From: an uncultured Collinsella sp.
Lineage (GTDB): Bacteria > Actinomycetota > Coriobacteriia > Coriobacteriales > Coriobacteriaceae
Assembly: GCA_900768435.1 (NCBI GenBank)
Contig: CAAGCW010000007.1
Coordinates: 36,167-100,166, forward strand
Direction of reading: 5' to 3'
Length of the DNA: 64,000 bases
A model generated the notes under the pieces. It was given only the letters and a program-made list of their open reading frames with translations. It had not been told where the DNA came from and ran no database searches. Each line of letters opens with the position of its first letter. The stretch's first letter is position 1. Made by a program: the position numbers and the translations under genes. Of this stretch, positions 8,331-16,558 are shown one piece after another.

Positions 8331-8690
8331 ATGATGGACAAGCTCACTGCCATGACGGAACAAGTCAGGGATTTTTGTGATGCGCGCGATTGGCGCAAAT
8401 ATCACACTCCAAAGGAACTTGCCATCGGCATAGCGACAGAGTCCTCCGAACTCCTTCAGCTTTTCCGCTTTATGAGCGACGAGCGCATTGCAGAAATGTT
8501 CGATAACCCTGATCAGCGCCAAGCCATCGAAGACGAAGTCGCTGATACGCTCCTCTTTCTCCTGCGTTTCGCCGATCTAAACGGAATCGACCTCCCAAAG
8601 GCGCTCTCGTCCAAACTCAAACGCAACGGCGAGCGCTATCCCGTCGACACCAGCTCCAGCGAATACAGAAAGGCGGACCACCATGAGTAA
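8331..8690 (+). CDS. MazG-like nucleotide pyrophosphohydrolase
   Basis: A 119-residue all-alpha protein beginning with ATG-ATG after GGGAGG. The metal-binding signature 'IGIATESSELLQLF' (ExxE) with 'EDEVADTLLFLLRFAD' (ExxD) is that of the short MazG-like/dCTPase-type NTP pyrophosphohydrolases, which cut nucleoside triphosphates to monophosphate and pyrophosphate. It overlaps the next gene by 8 bp, so the two are translated together. The G+C of the pair is visibly below that of the neighbours. Housekeeping nucleotide sanitation is one option; the tight coupling to a helicase-nuclease suggests a defence role instead. Confidence 0.85.
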   Translation: MMDKLTAMTEQVRDFCDARDWRKYHTPKELAIGIATESSELLQLFRFMSDERIAEMFDNPDQRQAIEDEVADTLLFLLRFADLNGIDLPKALSSKLKRNGERYPVDTSSSEYRKADHHE

Positions 8691-10425
8691 CGAGTTCGCC
8701 CTTCGGCAATACACGCTTCCCCTGCCCCAGCCCTTCGAGACAAGCGAATCGCTGCAAGACTTTGGCACGCCAAATCCAGGGTCGCACCACGACGAAAGCT
8801 GGCCTGTTCTCTACATCCTGACCAACAGCAAAAACAAAACGGCGTACATCGGTCAAACGACCAATTATCGACGCCGCATGAAGCAACACGCCGCAAACGT
8901 GGACAAAGACTTCGACCGGACCCTTCTGATTGACAATTCGACTTTCAATCAGTCAGCAACATTTGAGTTTGAGAATCGACTTATCGAGCTGTTCTGCGCT
9001 GACGAAAAATACCAGGTAACCAACGCCAACAATGGCTATGCCCAGTTCGATTATTTTGAGCGACCTCAGTATCGCCAGAAGTTCAGAGACCTCTGGTCGA
9101 AACTTCGCGAAGAGAACTATGCGATCCACCCCATCGAAGAGCTCGAGAACACTGACCTGTTCAAATTCTCGCCCTTCAAGACGCTCACGCCCGATCAATA
9201 CGAAACGATTGAGGCGATTTACAGGCGGCTCGAGCAAGAGCATGAAGACATTAAACACGGCGGGCCCAAGAAAGAGCGCGTAACCGTCGTGAACGGCGCG
9301 CCGGGAACAGGCAAAACAATCCTCGCCATCAGTCTCATGTTCAAAATCAAAAATGAGCCGAACCTTTCCGGCCTGCGGGTCGGCTTTGTCACCCCCATGG
9401 ATTCCCTAAAGAAGACCCTCAGGAAACTCACGCATTTCCTTCCAGGGTTAAAGCCTGGCGATATCTTGAGCCCCAGTGACGTCACAAAAAATGATCGTTA
9501 TGACATCCTACTTGTCGACGAAGCACATCGACTGGGTAATTATCTAAGTATGGGCTCCGGCATCAAGGCCTTCTATAACACCTGCGATCGCCTCGGCCTT
9601 CCGCACACGAGCAACCAGGTTGACTGGATATACAAATGCTGCGACAAGGCGTACCTGTTCTATGACCCCAAACAGCAAGTCCGCGCATCAGGACTCAACC
9701 GAGATGGCCTTGAGCAGCGACTCAACCAACTCGAAGAAGCCGGCATCGAAACTGAAGAGTTCAGCCTAAGCACGCAGATGCGCGTGCGTGGCGGCGATGA
9801 GTACCTCGATTTTGTCTACGACCTGCTTGATAACAAAGCGTACATGCATGCCGGCATGAAGTTCAAAGAACTCTTTTCATCGCAGCCTTACGATTCGCGA
9901 GCCGGGGATCCGAACAGCGATACCCCCAGATACCAGTTTGGAATCGTCGACCAATTTGAGGATTTCTGCTCCCTACAGCAGGCCAAAGAAAAAGAAGTTG
10001 GGCTGTCCCGTATGACAGCCGGTTTTGCCTGGAAATGGGAAAGCAAGAGCAATAAAGATGCGTTCGATATCGTCATCGAGGGCATTCCCAAACACTGGAA
10101 CTCGACCCAGAAGGATTGGGTTAACTCCGCCAACGCCGTCAACGAAGTCGGGTGCATTCATACGGTACAAGGCTACGATCTCAACTACGGATTCGTAATT
10201 CTGGGTCCCGACATTTACTACGACACCGACAAGAATGCCGTCTGCGTTAGCGGAGCGAACTTCAAAGATGCTGTCGCAAAAAAGAAGGCGAGCGACGACG
10301 ACCTGCGAAAGATTATCGTCAACGCCTACTACGTTCTCATGACGCGCGGCATGCTGGGAACGTATCTCTATGTGTGCGACCCCGCTCTCAAGGAGTATTT
10401 GTCGCGATATATCCCGGTGATATAG
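8683..10425 (+). CDS. GIY-YIG nuclease-DUF2075 helicase fusion
   Basis: A 580-residue protein starting inside the MazG-like gene. Residues about 45-125 form a GIY-YIG nuclease-like domain ('LYILTNSKNKTAYIGQTT', then the basic 'NYRRRMKQH' and 'FEFENRLIELF' with the candidate catalytic Glu). Residues about 195-580 are a DUF2075/Schlafen-type SF1 helicase: Walker A 'NGAPGTGKT' with K211, Walker B 'LLVDEAHR' with D279, and late motifs 'IHTVQGYDLNYGFVILGP' and 'YYVLMTRGMLGTYLYVCD'. DUF2075 helicases with a GIY-YIG front end are known from bacterial genomic islands and are suspected of acting in phage or plasmid defence. Lower G+C supports acquisition by transfer. Confidence 0.88.
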   Translation: MSNEFALRQYTLPLPQPFETSESLQDFGTPNPGSHHDESWPVLYILTNSKNKTAYIGQTTNYRRRMKQHAANVDKDFDRTLLIDNSTFNQSATFEFENRLIELFCADEKYQVTNANNGYAQFDYFERPQYRQKFRDLWSKLREENYAIHPIEELENTDLFKFSPFKTLTPDQYETIEAIYRRLEQEHEDIKHGGPKKERVTVVNGAPGTGKTILAISLMFKIKNEPNLSGLRVGFVTPMDSLKKTLRKLTHFLPGLKPGDILSPSDVTKNDRYDILLVDEAHRLGNYLSMGSGIKAFYNTCDRLGLPHTSNQVDWIYKCCDKAYLFYDPKQQVRASGLNRDGLEQRLNQLEEAGIETEEFSLSTQMRVRGGDEYLDFVYDLLDNKAYMHAGMKFKELFSSQPYDSRAGDPNSDTPRYQFGIVDQFEDFCSLQQAKEKEVGLSRMTAGFAWKWESKSNKDAFDIVIEGIPKHWNSTQKDWVNSANAVNEVGCIHTVQGYDLNYGFVILGPDIYYDTDKNAVCVSGANFKDAVAKKKASDDDLRKIIVNAYYVLMTRGMLGTYLYVCDPALKEYLSRYIPVI

Positions 10426-10566
10426 ACCTAGCGACCGCCCTCCCCCATGTAACCATCCTGTAAATCATAGCGGCGCACTCGGGTTTTGCTGTGATTCGGT
10501 CGCGCCTGACGCTCCACTGTGCTAAAGTATCCCGAACGTTCAAACGACTACGAGGGGAACTAGAAG

Positions 10567-11691
10567 ATGGCACGTGTGCACAACTTCTCAGCTGGCCCGG
10601 CCGCGCTGCCTACAAGCGTGCTCGCCGAGATCGCCGACGAGATGATGGACTACCGCGGTTGCGGCATGTCCGTGCTCGAGATGAGCCATCGATCTAGCAT
10701 GTACCAGCAGATTATCAACGACGCCGAGGCAACCCTGCGCCGTCTGCTGAGCATCCCCGACAACTACCGCGTCCTGTTTTTGCAGGGTGGCGCCACGCTG
10801 CAGTTTGCGGGTATCCCCATGAACCTCATGCGCCGCGGCCGCGCCGGCTACGTCGTAACCGGCAACTTTGCCAACAAGGCGTACAAGGAGGCCGCCAAGT
10901 ACGGCGAGGCCGTACTGCTCGCGAGCTCCGAAGACACCAATTTCGACCGCATACCCACCATAGTCGACATCAACGCGCGCATTGCCGCCGAGGCCGCGGG
11001 CGGCGGGCTCGACTACGTCTACATCTGCCAGAACAACACCATCTTTGGCACCATGTACCACGAGCTGCCCAACTGTGGCGATGTGCCGCTGGTCGCCGAT
11101 GTCTCGAGCTGCTTTCTGTCGCAGCCGCTCGACGTCGAGCGCTACGGACTCATCTACGCCGGCGCCCAGAAAAACGCCGGCGCCGCGGGCGTGACCGTGG
11201 TCATCGTGCGCGACGATCTCATCGCAGATGGCCCCGCCTTTGCGCAGACGCCGCAGTACATGGACCTTAAGATCCAGGCCGCCAAGGGCTCCATGCTCAA
11301 CACGCCTAACACCTTTGGCATCTACGTATGCGGCAAGGTGTTCCGTTGGGTTGAGCAGACCGGCGGACTTGCCGCCATGGCCGAGCGCAACTGGGCCAAG
11401 GCCAATCTGCTCTATGAGCTGCTCGAGCACAGCGAGCTGTTCCATGGCACCACGCAGGCCGACAGCCGCTCCATCGCCAACGTCACCTTCCGTACCGGCG
11501 ATGCCGACCTCGACGCCGCCTTTGTCGCAGGCGCGGCCGAGCACCAGATTCAAAACGTCAAGGGTCATCGCCTGGTGGGTGGCATGCGCGCCAGCGTCTA
11601 CAACGCCGTAACCATGGAAGACGCGCAGGCACTGGCCTCGTACATGAAGGACTTCGAAGCGCAGCATAGTTTGAGTCCGCGATCTAACTAG
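10567..11691 (+). CDS. serC: Phosphoserine aminotransferase
   Basis: A 374-residue PLP enzyme of aminotransferase class V, catalysing 3-phosphohydroxypyruvate plus glutamate to phosphoserine plus 2-oxoglutarate. The start 'VHNFSAGPAALP' and 'LFLQGGATLQFAGIPMNL' are SerC signatures. The PLP lysine is K202 in 'YAGAQKNAGAAG'. The length matches the family (360-375). GAGGGG lies about nine bases before the ATG. It is 72 bp upstream of serA in the same direction, with a small GC hairpin (11691-11709) in the gap, so the two probably form an operon or are partly uncoupled. No serB is in the window. Confidence 0.97.
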   Translation: MARVHNFSAGPAALPTSVLAEIADEMMDYRGCGMSVLEMSHRSSMYQQIINDAEATLRRLLSIPDNYRVLFLQGGATLQFAGIPMNLMRRGRAGYVVTGNFANKAYKEAAKYGEAVLLASSEDTNFDRIPTIVDINARIAAEAAGGGLDYVYICQNNTIFGTMYHELPNCGDVPLVADVSSCFLSQPLDVERYGLIYAGAQKNAGAAGVTVVIVRDDLIADGPAFAQTPQYMDLKIQAAKGSMLNTPNTFGIYVCGKVFRWVEQTGGLAAMAERNWAKANLLYELLEHSELFHGTTQADSRSIANVTFRTGDADLDAAFVAGAAEHQIQNVKGHRLVGGMRASVYNAVTMEDAQALASYMKDFEAQHSLSPRSN

Positions 11692-11763
11692 CCCGCAACG
11701 CGCGGGCTGACCAGCCACCTCAGACCACCCTGTTTAGATCAAAACCTGCTAAGGAGTTTTTCC

Positions 11764-12927
11764 ATGCGTAAGATTAAGACCATCGACGACATCACCAAAG
11801 ACGGCAAAGTCGAGTTTGGCGAGGGCTACGAGTTTGTAAGCACCGCCGAGGAGGCCGACGCTATCCTGATGCGCTCCACCGACATGCACGGCTACGAGCT
11901 GCCCGAGGGCATCCGCGCCATCGCCCGCTGCGGCGCCGGCGTCAACAACATCCCCGTCGAGGAGTACGCCAGAAAGGGCGTCGTCGTCTTTAACTCCCCC
12001 GGTGCCAACAGCAACGCCGTCAAGGAGCTCGTCCTGGGCATGCTGGTGCTTTCGAGCCGCGGCGTCGTGCAGTCGATGAACTGGGTGCGCAACAACGCCG
12101 ACGACCCCGAGATCCAGGTCGATGCCGAGAAGGCCAAGAAGGCCTTTGTGGGCCGCGAGCTCAAGGGCAAGCGCATCGGCGTCATCGGCCTGGGCAACGT
12201 AGGCTCCAAGGTCGCCAACGCCTGTGTCGACCTGGGCATGGACGTTTACGGCTACGATCCGTTCATTTCCGTCGAGCACGCGTGGGTGCTGAGCCGCGAG
12301 GTGCAGCGCGTGGGCACGCTCGAGGATCTGTGCCGCGGCTGCGACTACCTCACCGTGCACGTGCCCAGCAAGGCCGATACCATCGGCATGATCAGCACCG
12401 AGCAGATCGACCTGCTGGCCCCGGACGCCGTGCTCATCAACTACGCGCGCGAGACCATCATTGACGAGGACGCCGTCGACGCCGCCCTGCGCGCGGGCAA
12501 GCTCAGCTGGTTTAGCTGCGACTTTGCCACGCCCAAGACCGTCAAGATGCCCAACACGTTTATCACCACGCATTCGGGCGCCGGCACCGGCGAGGCCGAG
12601 GCCAACTGCGCCGACATGGCCATCAGCGAGCTCAAGGATTACCTGGAAAACGGCAACATCGCGCACAGCGTCAACTACCCCGCCTGCAGCATGGGCAAGG
12701 CGCGCGCCGCAAGCCGCATTGCCTGCCTGCATGCCAACGTGCCCAACATGATCGGCCAGATCACGGCCATTCTCGCCAAGGACAACGCCAACGTGCAGCG
12801 CATGACCAACGAGTCCGCTGGCGAGAACGCCTACACTATGTTCGACACCGACGAGCACCTGGACAGCAGCACCATCGAGGCTCTCAAGCAGATTCCGTCG
12901 ATGTATCGCGTGCGTGTGATCAAATAG
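11764..12927 (+). CDS. serA: D-3-phosphoglycerate dehydrogenase (short form)
   Basis: A 387-residue NAD-dependent enzyme, first step of serine synthesis from 3-phosphoglycerate. It shows 'AIARCGAGVNNIPVEEYA' in the catalytic half, the Rossmann motif 'GVIGLGNVGSKVANACVDLG' near residue 140, the catalytic arginine in 'INYARETIIDEDAV' and the active-site histidine in 'TTHSGAGTGEAE'. The last 70 or so residues form an ACT domain ('MIGQITAILAKDNANVQRM'), which usually mediates serine feedback. It lacks the intervening domain of long-form actinobacterial SerA. AAGGAG precedes the ATG, and a strong terminator follows at 12969-13003. Confidence 0.96.
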   Translation: MRKIKTIDDITKDGKVEFGEGYEFVSTAEEADAILMRSTDMHGYELPEGIRAIARCGAGVNNIPVEEYARKGVVVFNSPGANSNAVKELVLGMLVLSSRGVVQSMNWVRNNADDPEIQVDAEKAKKAFVGRELKGKRIGVIGLGNVGSKVANACVDLGMDVYGYDPFISVEHAWVLSREVQRVGTLEDLCRGCDYLTVHVPSKADTIGMISTEQIDLLAPDAVLINYARETIIDEDAVDAALRAGKLSWFSCDFATPKTVKMPNTFITTHSGAGTGEAEANCADMAISELKDYLENGNIAHSVNYPACSMGKARAASRIACLHANVPNMIGQITAILAKDNANVQRMTNESAGENAYTMFDTDEHLDSSTIEALKQIPSMYRVRVIK

Positions 12928-12968
12928 CGCCGGTGCCAAGCCTGCCAGGCAGGCCATGAAGCCCATTC

Positions 12969-13003
12969 GGCCCCCGTTTTCACGAAACGGGGGCCGATTT
13001 TGT
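12969..13003 (+). terminator. Rho-independent terminator of serC-serA
   Basis: A perfect 11-bp GC-rich stem (GGCCCCCGTTT / AAACGGGGGCC) with a short loop, followed by GATTTTGTT, 41 bp past the serA stop. Confidence 0.85.
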
Positions 13004-13275
13004 TGCTCCGGACGACTTTAAAATGATACCCAGAACAAGTTTTTTCAGATAATCGATAGTGAGGCTCAAGTCGCTAAGCACACCCGCTTTGATAAACAGC
13101 TTTATCAGGGACTTTAATAGGTACAAATCGATCTCTATGTGCCGAATGTAAGTTGACTGTCGATTTTCCGAAACAACTTATTCTAGATAGCATTTTTAAG
13201 GCCCCTCCAAGGCAAAATCGAAGCCTTTTTTGCGACCAAAACTCTAGTCCGCGCGACCGTTTTCCACCCGCGCGG
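13004..13275. other. AT-rich gap with no recognisable gene
   Basis: About 270 bp of low G+C between the serA terminator and the end of the minus-strand nuclease-like gene. The only structure seen is a 7-bp inverted repeat CCGCGCG / CGCGCGG (13249-13255, 13269-13275) touching the stop codon of that gene. No ORF with a ribosome site was found. Confidence 0.5.
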
Positions 13276-14325
13276 CTACATTCCTGCCCAATCGATAAAA
13301 ATCTCCTCACGAAGCCGCCGTTCGAGCTCCTGCTGTCGCGGCGTCTTGTCTTTCAGCGGCACATCGAGATAGGCCATGATGAGCTCCATCACCACGCGGA
13401 AGGCATCGGAGTCGGCCAGCTGACCATAGGTCATCAGAATGACGGGATATCCCATCGCTTGCAGCGCCGTCGTTCGATCGGAGTCCGAAATCTTGGATTC
13501 TATGGATCCGTGAATGGCTTTACCTTGGCATTCAACCAGACACTCTCTGCTGCCGTCCTTATTTGCCAGCAGGATATCGGCATAGCGCCTATCAAGCCCC
13601 GAAATCAGGCGGGCGCTGCGCGTCATACGAATCTCAACGTTATTGGTAAGGCTCAGCCCTTCGCCGCCGCGCAACCTCGTAAGGCCAAACAGCATCGAAG
13701 CCTGGACCTCGAGCGGCGATGCTGCCACCCCCGTAATGCATTTCGCGGCTCGTATGAACGATTTAGCGCCGCGGACCCCCCGGACCTTATCGACGAACTC
13801 TGTAAGCTCAGAGAGCTCGATCAAGGGAGGTCGTTTCCACAAGTCCGTTGGATTCCCCGAGACATCCTTTACGTTTTCCCAGCCCGACCGTGCGTCACCC
13901 CACCGGCCCCCGTATGCCTGCTCAAGTGCCGACTTTACCTGAGGTGCAATCTTGCACACGGCAAAGGTGCCGCACATCTCATACATGCACATGATTAGAC
14001 GCTCGTTTGAGACCGAGGAAGCCAGGGTCAGCAGGGTAAAGAGTGGGGACGCAACATCGAGGCCAAACTCCGTCTGCCGCACGGAATCAAACGGCCTCTC
14101 CCCGTTCCAAACATGCCTGACAATGCGATCGCCCTTACGTCCGCAGCTGCCCTGCGCCAACACGTGTAACGGGGTGCCCAGGAAATGCGTGACGAGCGGA
14201 TGCTCACATAGGTGCTCCCTGCGCGGATCGTCCGCAGAATCGGGCAGGTCCGGCATTATTGCCAAGACCTGTGGAGGTATCCGGTGATACCGAAAGGCAG
14301 ATATGTCGCACAGCATGTCGTCCAT
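13276..14325 (-). CDS. Hypothetical protein, possible PD-(D/E)XK nuclease-like (paralogue 1)
   Basis: I start it at the ATG at 14323-14325 (349 residues), because 'MDDMLCDISAFRYHR' looks like a family N-terminus and longer in-frame sequence runs into the divergent peptidase leader. The middle reads 'RPPLIELSELTEFVDKVRGV' and 'AASPLEVQASMLFGLTRLRG'; the C-terminal third has 'RRYADILLANKDGSRECLVE' followed by CQGK and 'TALQAMGYPVILMTYGQL'. The Asp, Glu-Cys-Gln spacing and the following 'GYPVI' strand resemble a PD-(D/E)XK or Vsr/DUF559 nuclease core. The gene at 22718-23926 shares the same blocks. G+C and codon use are lower than in its neighbours. Function unproven; a restriction, repair or toxin role is possible. 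Confidence 0.6.
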   Translation of the reverse strand: MDDMLCDISAFRYHRIPPQVLAIMPDLPDSADDPRREHLCEHPLVTHFLGTPLHVLAQGSCGRKGDRIVRHVWNGERPFDSVRQTEFGLDVASPLFTLLTLASSVSNERLIMCMYEMCGTFAVCKIAPQVKSALEQAYGGRWGDARSGWENVKDVSGNPTDLWKRPPLIELSELTEFVDKVRGVRGAKSFIRAAKCITGVAASPLEVQASMLFGLTRLRGGEGLSLTNNVEIRMTRSARLISGLDRRYADILLANKDGSRECLVECQGKAIHGSIESKISDSDRTTALQAMGYPVILMTYGQLADSDAFRVVMELIMAYLDVPLKDKTPRQQELERRLREEIFIDWAGM

Positions 14326-14438
14326 GAAGGGTACGTACCCGCTGCGTCGCTTGTGAACCCGCTCGGACGGCAAACGCGCTGGCTCGGCCTGCGAACGGTA
14401 AATACTGCCACGCCCACGTCGCGGATCTCTCAGGAGGC

Positions 14439-14471
14439 TTACAATCGGTTTGGAAAGCAAACTGATTGTGA
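14439..14471. promoter_or_regulatory. Inverted repeat in the leader of the M20 peptidase gene
   Basis: Arms TTACAATCGGTTTG (14439-14452) and CAAACTGATTGTGA (14458-14471) pair over 14 bp with one mismatch and one G-U, around a GAAAG loop. The repeat ends nine bases before the start codon and partly covers the ribosome site, so it could be an operator or a translational hairpin. Confidence 0.4.
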
Positions 14472-14479
14472 GGTTGCAT

Positions 14480-15700
14480 ATGGTTGATGAGGACTTTGCC
14501 TGGCGGCTTACGCAAGGACTCGTGCGGATCGACAGCTCAGACCCGGGCGCGTATGAGGATGAAATTGAGCGCTTCATTAAGAGGCTCATTGAGCAGCAGC
14601 TGGCACAACTTGATAGTTCTGCGCTCGATGCCGTGCAGATTGAGGAGCTCGAAGTGCTGCCCGGGCGCCGCAACCTTAAAGTCACCGTGCCGGGCCAAAG
14701 CGACGAGCCGCGGCTGGTCTATATCTGCCACATGGATACCGTCACCTTGGGCGATGGCTGGGACGCAGACATCGCACCGCTTGGGGCGGTTGTGCGCGAC
14801 GATAAACTCTATGGCCGCGGTGCCTGCGATATGAAGGGTGGCCTGGCCTGCGCCATTGCCGCACTGGTCCATACGCTCGAGCGCGTGGCGGCGGATGGCG
14901 CGCTGCCACGCCGCGGCTTTTCGCTCATCTGCTCGGTCGACGAGGAAGACTTTATGCGCGGCTCCGAGGCGGCCATCAATGCCGGCTGGGTCGGCTCGCG
15001 CGAATGGGTGCTGGACACCGAGCCCACCGACGGGCAGATCCAGGTGGCGCACAAGGGGCGTACGTGGTTCGAGATTGAAATGGCTGGCGTGACGGCGCAT
15101 GCGAGCCAGCCTTGGAAGGGCGCGGATGCCGTCGCCGCCATGGCCGAGGTCGTGTGTTCGCTTCGTCGCGCGTTTGCGGCGCTGCCCGCGCACGATGAGC
15201 TGGGGCCTTCGACCATCACGTTTGGCCAAATCGAGGGCGGATATCGCCCCTACGTCGTACCCGACCGCGCCAAAGTTTGGGTCGACATGCGCCTGACCCC
15301 GCCGACCGATACGGCCGCCGCAATCAATATGGTCGAGCATGTCATCGCCGTCGCCGAAGCCACCGTTCCCGGTTGCCATGGCAGCTACACCGTGACGGGC
15401 GACCGCCCCGCCATCGAGCGCAACCCGAACTCTCCCCTTCTAGCAGCGCTCAAGCGTGCCGCCGATGACGTAACGGACGCGGACACGACCGTCGGCTTCT
15501 TTACCGGCTACACCGATACCGCCGTCATTGCCGGCAAGACAGGCAACCGCAATTGTATGAGCTACGGCCCCGGCTCGTTGGCGCTCGCGCACAAGCCCAA
15601 CGAGTATGTGTCCCATGCCGATATCGTTCGCTGCCAAAACGTGCTCATCGCGCTTGCCGATAACACGCTCTGGGACGCAAGCGGCCAAGTTGGGGCATAA
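14480..15700 (+). CDS. M20-family metallopeptidase / deacylase
   Basis: A 406-residue protein from the ATG at 14480 (GAGG six bases upstream); an upstream in-frame ATG lies inside the inverted repeat and lacks a site. The two-zinc M20 ligands are visible: 'YICHMDTVTLGDGW' (His and Asp), 'GRGACDMKGGLA' (bridging Asp) and 'CSVDEEDFMRGSE' (catalytic Glu plus ligand). The dimerisation-domain histidine is in 'VTAHASQPWKGADA'. The family includes ArgE, DapE and carboxypeptidase G2; the substrate is not indicated by neighbours. Likely a cytosolic dipeptidase or N-acyl amino-acid hydrolase. It is divergent from the nuclease-like gene and followed after 39 bp by the DUF1015-like gene. Confidence 0.85.
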   Translation: MVDEDFAWRLTQGLVRIDSSDPGAYEDEIERFIKRLIEQQLAQLDSSALDAVQIEELEVLPGRRNLKVTVPGQSDEPRLVYICHMDTVTLGDGWDADIAPLGAVVRDDKLYGRGACDMKGGLACAIAALVHTLERVAADGALPRRGFSLICSVDEEDFMRGSEAAINAGWVGSREWVLDTEPTDGQIQVAHKGRTWFEIEMAGVTAHASQPWKGADAVAAMAEVVCSLRRAFAALPAHDELGPSTITFGQIEGGYRPYVVPDRAKVWVDMRLTPPTDTAAAINMVEHVIAVAEATVPGCHGSYTVTGDRPAIERNPNSPLLAALKRAADDVTDADTTVGFFTGYTDTAVIAGKTGNRNCMSYGPGSLALAHKPNEYVSHADIVRCQNVLIALADNTLWDASGQVGA

Positions 15701-15739
15701 TAAGCCGCGAACAAACCGACTCGCGCGTTAGGACCGTCC

Positions 15740-16429
15740 ATGAAAGCTCTTCCGTTTCCCTGCATCCGCCCGGCTCAGGACCGCGTGCTCGAGGCGCTGC
15801 CTGCGATGGACAGCATCCTGAGTGACAGCGGAGCCCTGCGCGGCGCGATTACCGATGGGCTTATGCTCAAAGATCCGGGCGCGGCGTATTACGTGTACGA
15901 ATGCTCCGGAGAGCCGGGACGCGTGACGGGTGTCGTGGCGATTTGCCCGGTTAACGTGCTGACGGGCGGCGACGAGGCTGCCGCCGAGAGCATCGACGCA
16001 CTCGCCACCGCGCGCGCGATCGCCGAGCTCAAGGTGCAGCCGCGCCCCGTGTCGCTCGCCTACGAGGCGTCGCCCGTCATGGATATCATTTTGAGCGCTG
16101 CCAAAGAGGGCGCATCGCTCTACGCCGTCACCGATCCCGCGGGCGTCACACATCGCGTGTGGGAGGTCAAGCGCGAGGACGCCGTTGCCGCCATCCGTGC
16201 CATGCTCGATCAGGCGCCCGACCCGGTGTTCGCCGGTGACTCCGCCTATGTCGCCGCACTGGCTGGGGCATCGCAGATTCTGGCCGACGAGGCCCGCGCT
16301 GCCGACGCCTACTCTGGCAAAGAGCCGTTCAACTTTGCTGTAGCCGTGCTGTTCCCCGCCGCGCAGGTCAGCGGCGGCGCGCCGCAGGTTCCGACGGGTC
16401 TGCTCACGCACCAGGTCGCGCGGTTCTAG
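15740..16429 (+). CDS. DUF1015-like protein, short form
   Basis: A 229-residue protein with 'PFPCIRPAQDRVLEALPAMD' at the N-terminus and 'YYVYECSGEPGRVTGVVAIC', resembling the N-terminal half of DUF1015 proteins (normally about 400 residues). It also carries 'VTDPAGVTHRVWEV' and ends with 'YSGKEPFNFAVAVLFPAAQV', the region where full-length members continue. It may be a natural truncation or a shortened subfamily. Function of DUF1015 is unknown; in other genomes it often accompanies serine biosynthesis genes, and serCA lies only 3 kb upstream here. A clear terminator (16475-16515) follows. Confidence 0.6.
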   Translation: MKALPFPCIRPAQDRVLEALPAMDSILSDSGALRGAITDGLMLKDPGAAYYVYECSGEPGRVTGVVAICPVNVLTGGDEAAAESIDALATARAIAELKVQPRPVSLAYEASPVMDIILSAAKEGASLYAVTDPAGVTHRVWEVKREDAVAAIRAMLDQAPDPVFAGDSAYVAALAGASQILADEARAADAYSGKEPFNFAVAVLFPAAQVSGGAPQVPTGLLTHQVARF

Positions 16430-16474
16430 CAAGACCAGACCGCCCAGCACAAAAATCGGCAGCTCAACAAACAG

Positions 16475-16515
16475 GGGGCGGAGATGCAGCAGGTACATGC
16501 ATCTCCGCCCCTTTT
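16475..16515 (+). terminator. Rho-independent terminator
   Basis: A perfect 14-bp stem (GGGGCGGAGATGCA with its complement) around a 9-nt loop, followed by TTTT. It closes the M20-DUF1015 unit and faces the convergent phosphatase genes. Confidence 0.85.
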
Positions 16516-16558
16516 ACGTCGAGAAGTTATGCCGGCGACCCGTGCCGCCACGCTCACG

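Noticed and set aside
13004..13275. tRNA or small RNA gene in the gap after serA
   Set aside because: No cloverleaf or promoter-terminator pair was seen by eye.
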